From contig JAFGEO010000045.1 of NCBI GenBank assembly GCA_016931575.1, forward strand, positions 1 through 64,000: 64,000 bases of DNA, in the 5' to 3' direction. The notes beneath the pieces were generated by a model. That model was not told the DNA's origin and ran no database searches. It saw only the letters and a program-made list of their open reading frames with translations. This stretch comes from Bacteroidales bacterium. GTDB lineage: Bacteria; Bacteroidota; Bacteroidia; Bacteroidales; UBA10428. Shown piece after piece: positions 59,889-64,000 of the stretch (positions within the stretch are counted from its first letter, which is position 1; the number at the start of each line of letters is the position of its first letter). A program made the position numbers and the translations under genes.

Positions 59889-62273
59889 TCAGGGTAAAAA
59901 CTTCATCTCATAGCGCTTGTTGCGTACTACGCTTTCCTTACTGAAATAATCGGGATGGTACTCACCGCTGACATAGAGTTCAGTTTGGTCACAATAATGA
60001 TCGCTCGAGGGTATCCCGGACATTCCGGTTGGAATAACCGAAATTGAATTGTCCCAGTCAGACAGATCATAAATGCTCCTGTGAGAAGCTCCATGTACAA
60101 TTTCTTCAGGTTTAAAGAAGGTATACCGGTAGGGTGAAACAGTATGAAAACTGCCTCCAACTTTAAACGGACCCTGGTTCAGCCTGAAAATAAAATCCAT
60201 GATCTTCACCTTCGCGATCGGATGAGACAGGGTAAAGGTATGATGATCACCCCACTTCCATTTAGCAAGATCGGAACCTTTTTTCTCTTCGAGTTCCTTT
60301 ATCGCGGCTTTGAAGCTGGATACCGCAATGTCTTCAAGCTGCTCTGTCTTTTCTGTGTTTACATTATCAAGCCAGGCAGAGTTTCCTGTCTGTAGCAACC
60401 GGTTAACTGATGCACGATGGATGCTGTTTACCTCAGAGAATTTATCAAAGAGCTCCCTGCCCAGTTCATCCCGGTAGGTTTTGTCCATAAAATGGTACCA
60501 CCAGTACTCACTGATCGTTGCAGCAGCACTTGAGACCGAAAGGGTATAATCCCATTTCTCCAGTGCCTGAAGTGCTTTTTTCTCCATATGGCCCAGATTA
60601 TGACTATTTTGCACAGCAGGCAGGAGCTTTGCTAAAAATAATTCAGAGAAAACCGAGTGCTGATCATTCTGAATGCGCTTAAAATCACTCACTGAATAGC
60701 TCTCATTCTCTGAGAGAAGTACATTAATACGGTCCAGGCGATAAGGCATATCGTACCAGGTTCCGATGTGATAGGGATAGGTGCTGTCTGCCGTCCGGTT
60801 ATTTGCAGAGGATACATATCCTCTTTCCGGATTATACTCAAAAGGAAGTTCTTCAAAAGGGATCATGCCCTGCCAGTCGTAAAGACTGGTATCCCCGGGC
60901 AAAACCGCAAATACCCGGTCGCGCTGCCGAAGGGGTACACCTGCACAGGCATACAGTCCAATATTCCCCTGCTTATCAGCATAAACAATATTCTGGCTGA
61001 TCGACCGGAAAGATGCAAATGCATCTTTAAACTCGCCCCAGTTGTCTGCACGGTTTACCAGGTATATGCTCCTCATCTCGTTGCTGTTCTCCTCCCCTAC
61101 CCAATGCATGGTAAGTACCCTGTCCTTAATATCCTTGAACTCGGAAATCACAGGTCCACGATGACTAAGGCGATAACTTTCCCGGTGTTCCTCACCTTTG
61201 CTTTTTATGACTTCCCTGCATACTTTAAAGTTTCGCCATTCCCCGTTATACCGGTATTGACCGGGATCTTCAGGATTGACTTCCTCCTCATAAAAATCGA
61301 GGTTATCCACATAGGTGTTGGTCATTCCCCAGGCAATGGAATCATTATGCCCGACGATAACCAGGGGTTGTCCCGGAAGTACCAGGCCTGTAACATTAAG
61401 TTTTCCGTCGATGACCTGGTGCATCTGCATCCATATACCGGGAATATTAAATCCCAGGTGCATATCATTTGCCAGCAGGGGCTTCCCGTTAATAGTTTTA
61501 GCGCCCGAAACCGCCCAGTTATTACTTCCTGAGAAAATATCCAACCCAAGCTCCTCCAGTTTATTTAACTCCATCAAGCGGTTATTTGCCAGAAGCTGAC
61601 CTGCACCCTCCCTGAACACATAGGACTTCTGAAAGGAAACATCCGGCAGCAGCTCTGCCAGGTGGATGCTATCCACTTTTTGAGCAATGCTCTCAAGGAC
61701 CAGCTCACTCCAGCCTGCCTTCAGGTCCCAAGCCATATACCCGATCAGGTTGAGCGAGTGGATAATCTGCCAGGGTTCCGGTTCATATCCGAGCACTTTA
61801 AATTCAAAGGGGAAATTCCCTTTATGGTCCCTGATATAAGCATTTACCCCGTCCGTATATGCCTGCAGGGCATTGATGATAGACGTGTCCGTGGACTCAA
61901 CGAGTGCCCCGGATTTTTCGCTGAACCTGAGAGAGCGAAGCAACAGATCGGTCTTGATAAAATCATCTCCGAAAATTTCCGATAACCTTCCCAGGGAGAC
62001 CCGTCTCAAAAGGTCCATCTGCCACATCCTGTCCTGCGCGGAGAGATACCCTACCGCTTTGTAGAGATCATACTCGTTCCCGGCATAGACATGGGGAATA
62101 GCATAGGCATCCCTATAAACCGTGACAGGTTTACTGATACCCGTTAGCCTGATATCTTCGTTATAATCGGGCAATCCGGAACGATAGATACTTCTACCAA
62201 AGAGGAATGCGGCCAATAGGATAACCACCAGGACAATCCCGGATATTACAATAGCCTTTTGATACTTTTTCAT
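59889..62273 (-). CDS. Penicillin acylase-family hydrolase
   Basis: 794 residues, Ntn-hydrolase superfamily. N-terminal membrane or signal anchor (IVISGIVLVVILLAAFLF), A-chain part with VYRDAYAIPHVYAGNEYDLY and a linker, then the autocatalytic site GSNNWAVSG with nucleophile Ser250, and NDMHLGFNIPG (with the family Asp/His). Downstream conserved parts include QPLVIVGHNDSIAWGMTN and YVSSANNRTAD. Relatives hydrolyse acylated homoserine lactones, beta-lactams or amides; the substrate here is not known. Exported, probably periplasmic. It follows the M1 peptidase gene by 12 bases, so it may share a transcript with it. Confidence 0.93.
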   Translation of the reverse strand: MKKYQKAIVISGIVLVVILLAAFLFGRSIYRSGLPDYNEDIRLTGISKPVTVYRDAYAIPHVYAGNEYDLYKAVGYLSAQDRMWQMDLLRRVSLGRLSEIFGDDFIKTDLLLRSLRFSEKSGALVESTDTSIINALQAYTDGVNAYIRDHKGNFPFEFKVLGYEPEPWQIIHSLNLIGYMAWDLKAGWSELVLESIAQKVDSIHLAELLPDVSFQKSYVFREGAGQLLANNRLMELNKLEELGLDIFSGSNNWAVSGAKTINGKPLLANDMHLGFNIPGIWMQMHQVIDGKLNVTGLVLPGQPLVIVGHNDSIAWGMTNTYVDNLDFYEEEVNPEDPGQYRYNGEWRNFKVCREVIKSKGEEHRESYRLSHRGPVISEFKDIKDRVLTMHWVGEENSNEMRSIYLVNRADNWGEFKDAFASFRSISQNIVYADKQGNIGLYACAGVPLRQRDRVFAVLPGDTSLYDWQGMIPFEELPFEYNPERGYVSSANNRTADSTYPYHIGTWYDMPYRLDRINVLLSENESYSVSDFKRIQNDQHSVFSELFLAKLLPAVQNSHNLGHMEKKALQALEKWDYTLSVSSAAATISEYWWYHFMDKTYRDELGRELFDKFSEVNSIHRASVNRLLQTGNSAWLDNVNTEKTEQLEDIAVSSFKAAIKELEEKKGSDLAKWKWGDHHTFTLSHPIAKVKIMDFIFRLNQGPFKVGGSFHTVSPYRYTFFKPEEIVHGASHRSIYDLSDWDNSISVIPTGMSGIPSSDHYCDQTELYVSGEYHPDYFSKESVVRNKRYEMKFLP

Positions 62274-62285
62274 AGCTGCTGTATA

Positions 62286-64000
62286 TTAATAAATGTCTGT
62301 TTCGAAAACATTGTCAGACCTGTTTCTGTCTGGCAAGATCTTATCATTTAGTTTAATGCTGACGAGTTCCCTGCTTATAGGAAGGCTTAATGCCAGTACC
62401 TTATCCTCTTTCCAGGTATCCGCGCTGTAGCGTATCACTTCCGGATCCCCGTCTGTAAATTCCAACTTCAGCTCTGCCGGCACAACAATGGATCCTTTAT
62501 TCCTGATCACCAAACTCAGCGTATCATCTGTAAGCTCGACATTCTCAATTGCAAGATCCGGCCATCCCTGCTTATAGAACCACTCATCAATTAACCAGTC
62601 AAGGTCTTTCGGACTGTGATTTTTAATACAACTGAAAAAATCGTTGGGAGTAGGGTGCTTATATTGCCAGACAGAGATAAAATCCCTGATGGCTGTCCTG
62701 AATACCTCCTGTCCGAGGTAATCCTCAAGCAGGTGGAAGGCAATAGCCGGCCTGGCATAGGTATGGAAAAAGTAGGCGATATCCCGGGTGTTGTATGAGG
62801 ATATTCCCAGGGGGACATCATAATCGGAACCAGCAAATTGTTCGTAGCGCATCACCATTTTTGAAAGGGGAAAATAGTCTGACCCGAGAAATTCTTCTGT
62901 TTCTGCCGGCAAATAGGTAGTCAATCCTTCATCCATCCAGGCGTATTTCCGCTCATTCAATCCCGTTAAAAAAGGGAAATAAGCATGGGCTATTTCGTGC
63001 ATTGTCACGAAAACCGTTCCGTTCAGCATAAAAGTTTCTCCATCATTCACCATCATGGGGAATTCCATTCCTCCTTCCCCGTTGAAAACTGTAACTCCGG
63101 GATAGGGATAGGGTAGTCCGTAACTTGAAAAACTCATGTGATTAATCGCCCGGGCCCCTATATCTGCAACCTTATTGAAATGATCAGTTCCCTTGGGATA
63201 CACTGCACTGGCACGGACCCTCCGGGCAGTAACCGAATCAACGATGGTACTCCTTGAATCCCACAAATAGCTGTCGGAGACGGCGAAAGCAAAATCAGGA
63301 ATGCTGTCAAAACGAAAGTGAAAAGTCTTTTTCTTTTTATTAGTACTCCAGGAATTCCCATTTATATTTTCCTGGGAAATGATCTGAATAGTTTCATCGC
63401 TTTCTCCTGCCTCGCGGTAAAGCTTCAGGCAGCTTTCAGAAAGGATCTCTTCCGGATTCAGCCACTCTCCCGATGCCCAAACCATATGTTTCCCCGGTAC
63501 GGTTATCTGAACATCATAGCTGTTAAAATCGTTATAGAACTCCTGGGTGCCATTGTAAGTATGTATATCCCAGCCATCAATATCATCGTAAACCGAAATC
63601 TGCGGGTACCAATAGGCAATAAAATAAGATCCCTCATCATATTTTCCGAAACGATGAACATCCTCAGGGGGTACAAGCAGTTCCCAGGTTATGCTGAGCC
63701 TGACCTCAGCCGAAGGAGACAGGGCCTGTGGAAGGATCAGGGACATATTCGTTCCGTTTACCCTTGCCACTTTTTTCAATTTATTTGTCAGATCCGCGCC
63801 ATCAATCCCCAGGGAAGTAATCGTAACACCTTCATAGATTACCTCAGCGGGAAGCTCAACATCCCTGATTCCCCCTTCTTTCAGAAAATTATGATACAGA
63901 CGAATAACTACTCTTCTTAGCGTATCCGGGCTTTCGTTATGGTAAACCATCTCAGCCGTTCCCCTGAGCCTTCCATTGGATGGTTCGAACTCCACCTTCA
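62286..64000 (-). CDS. M1-family metallopeptidase, partial (5' end beyond window)
   Basis: At least 571 codons are visible; the frame is open to the window end and the first residues (MEFEPSNGRLRGTAEM) are internal to the N-terminal domain, so the true start lies beyond 64000. Zinc site is intact: VTMHEIAHAYFPF and, 18 residues on, WMDEGLTTYLPAE (HExxH-x18-E). GEGGMEFPMMVNDG is the GAMEN-like exopeptidase segment in a variant form, so aminopeptidase function is likely but the specificity is unclear. Leading gene of a pair with the penicillin acylase-like gene. Confidence 0.92.
   Translation of the reverse strand, partial: KVEFEPSNGRLRGTAEMVYHNESPDTLRRVVIRLYHNFLKEGGIRDVELPAEVIYEGVTITSLGIDGADLTNKLKKVARVNGTNMSLILPQALSPSAEVRLSITWELLVPPEDVHRFGKYDEGSYFIAYWYPQISVYDDIDGWDIHTYNGTQEFYNDFNSYDVQITVPGKHMVWASGEWLNPEEILSESCLKLYREAGESDETIQIISQENINGNSWSTNKKKKTFHFRFDSIPDFAFAVSDSYLWDSRSTIVDSVTARRVRASAVYPKGTDHFNKVADIGARAINHMSFSSYGLPYPYPGVTVFNGEGGMEFPMMVNDGETFMLNGTVFVTMHEIAHAYFPFLTGLNERKYAWMDEGLTTYLPAETEEFLGSDYFPLSKMVMRYEQFAGSDYDVPLGISSYNTRDIAYFFHTYARPAIAFHLLEDYLGQEVFRTAIRDFISVWQYKHPTPNDFFSCIKNHSPKDLDWLIDEWFYKQGWPDLAIENVELTDDTLSLVIRNKGSIVVPAELKLEFTDGDPEVIRYSADTWKEDKVLALSLPISRELVSIKLNDKILPDRNRSDNVFETDIY

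Overview
The window is a chromosomal segment of a member of the Bacteroidota, probably a free-living, fermentative Bacteroidia-type organism. Three kinds of evidence support this. First, it carries type IX secretion (T9SS) genes: porU, porV, a PorP/SprF-like gene and gldJ, plus a T9SS C-terminal sorting domain on a secreted xylanase. Second, many genes have the phylum-specific -7 promoter element TAnnTTTG, and most lack a Shine-Dalgarno sequence. Third, the family content fits: DUF1987/SiaC, the HU-CCDC81/SPOR protein, a propeller-type sensor kinase, and the gldJ-murF neighbourhood. I see no insertion sequence, prophage or CRISPR array. This is mostly ordinary core genome with some accessory genes.

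Layout. 0-6.3 kb: a Nif3-like protein and a zinc-ribbon coiled-coil protein, a CapA-like phosphoesterase divergent from a small secreted protein, a tandem universal stress protein, a CoA-binding protein with a small membrane protein, and a 0.58 kb stretch with no recognisable gene. 6.3-15.9 kb: ispF and the T9SS cluster (porV and porU on the minus strand; PorP/SprF-like, gldJ and then murF on the plus strand). 15.9-22.7 kb: a minus-strand run of PhoH-like ATPase, SixA-like phosphatase, ppk1, inositol monophosphatase, a lipid A-type acyltransferase and a glycosyltransferase. 22.7-25.5 kb: nitroreductase, folC, and one tRNA-Val with its own strong promoter, a long leader and small repeats. 25.5-30.2 kb: a CrtI-like FAD oxidoreductase, and a large secreted GH10 xylanase whose inserted malectin-like domain appears circularly permuted.

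30.5-33.7 kb: MaoC-like protein; cupin and Fe-S protein genes divergent from a Crp/Fnr regulator, with a perfect HcpR-like operator between them; then a SiaC-like protein. 33.8-38.8 kb: two hybrid signalling kinases. 38.8-44.9 kb: a chorismatase-like protein, a secreted protein of unknown function, and a hexuronate/mannonate cluster (uxuA, SDR oxidoreductase, KDPG aldolase) divergent from a LacI regulator, with a perfect palindromic operator. 45-51.2 kb: two very small genes, homoserine dehydrogenase, and a propeller hybrid kinase without a DNA-binding output. 51.2-57.9 kb: a sodium/solute symporter followed by a UbiU/UbiV-like pair of U32 proteins, recR, polyphosphate glucokinase, and an HU/SPOR envelope protein. 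58-64 kb: a kinase with a shortened pseudo-receiver, a penicillin acylase-family hydrolase, and an M1 peptidase cut by the window end.

How the genes connect. PorU and PorV process and attach secreted cargo such as the xylanase. Ppk1 (polyphosphate synthesis) and PpgK (polyphosphate use) form a storage pair 35 kb apart. The UxuA, SDR and Eda proteins cover most of the route from fructuronate to pyruvate and glyceraldehyde-3-phosphate. The Crp/Fnr, Fe-S and cupin genes look like a small redox or nitrosative-stress regulon.

All calls come from reading the sequence and from memory of protein families; no database search was run. Positions of domains are approximate unless a specific residue number is given.
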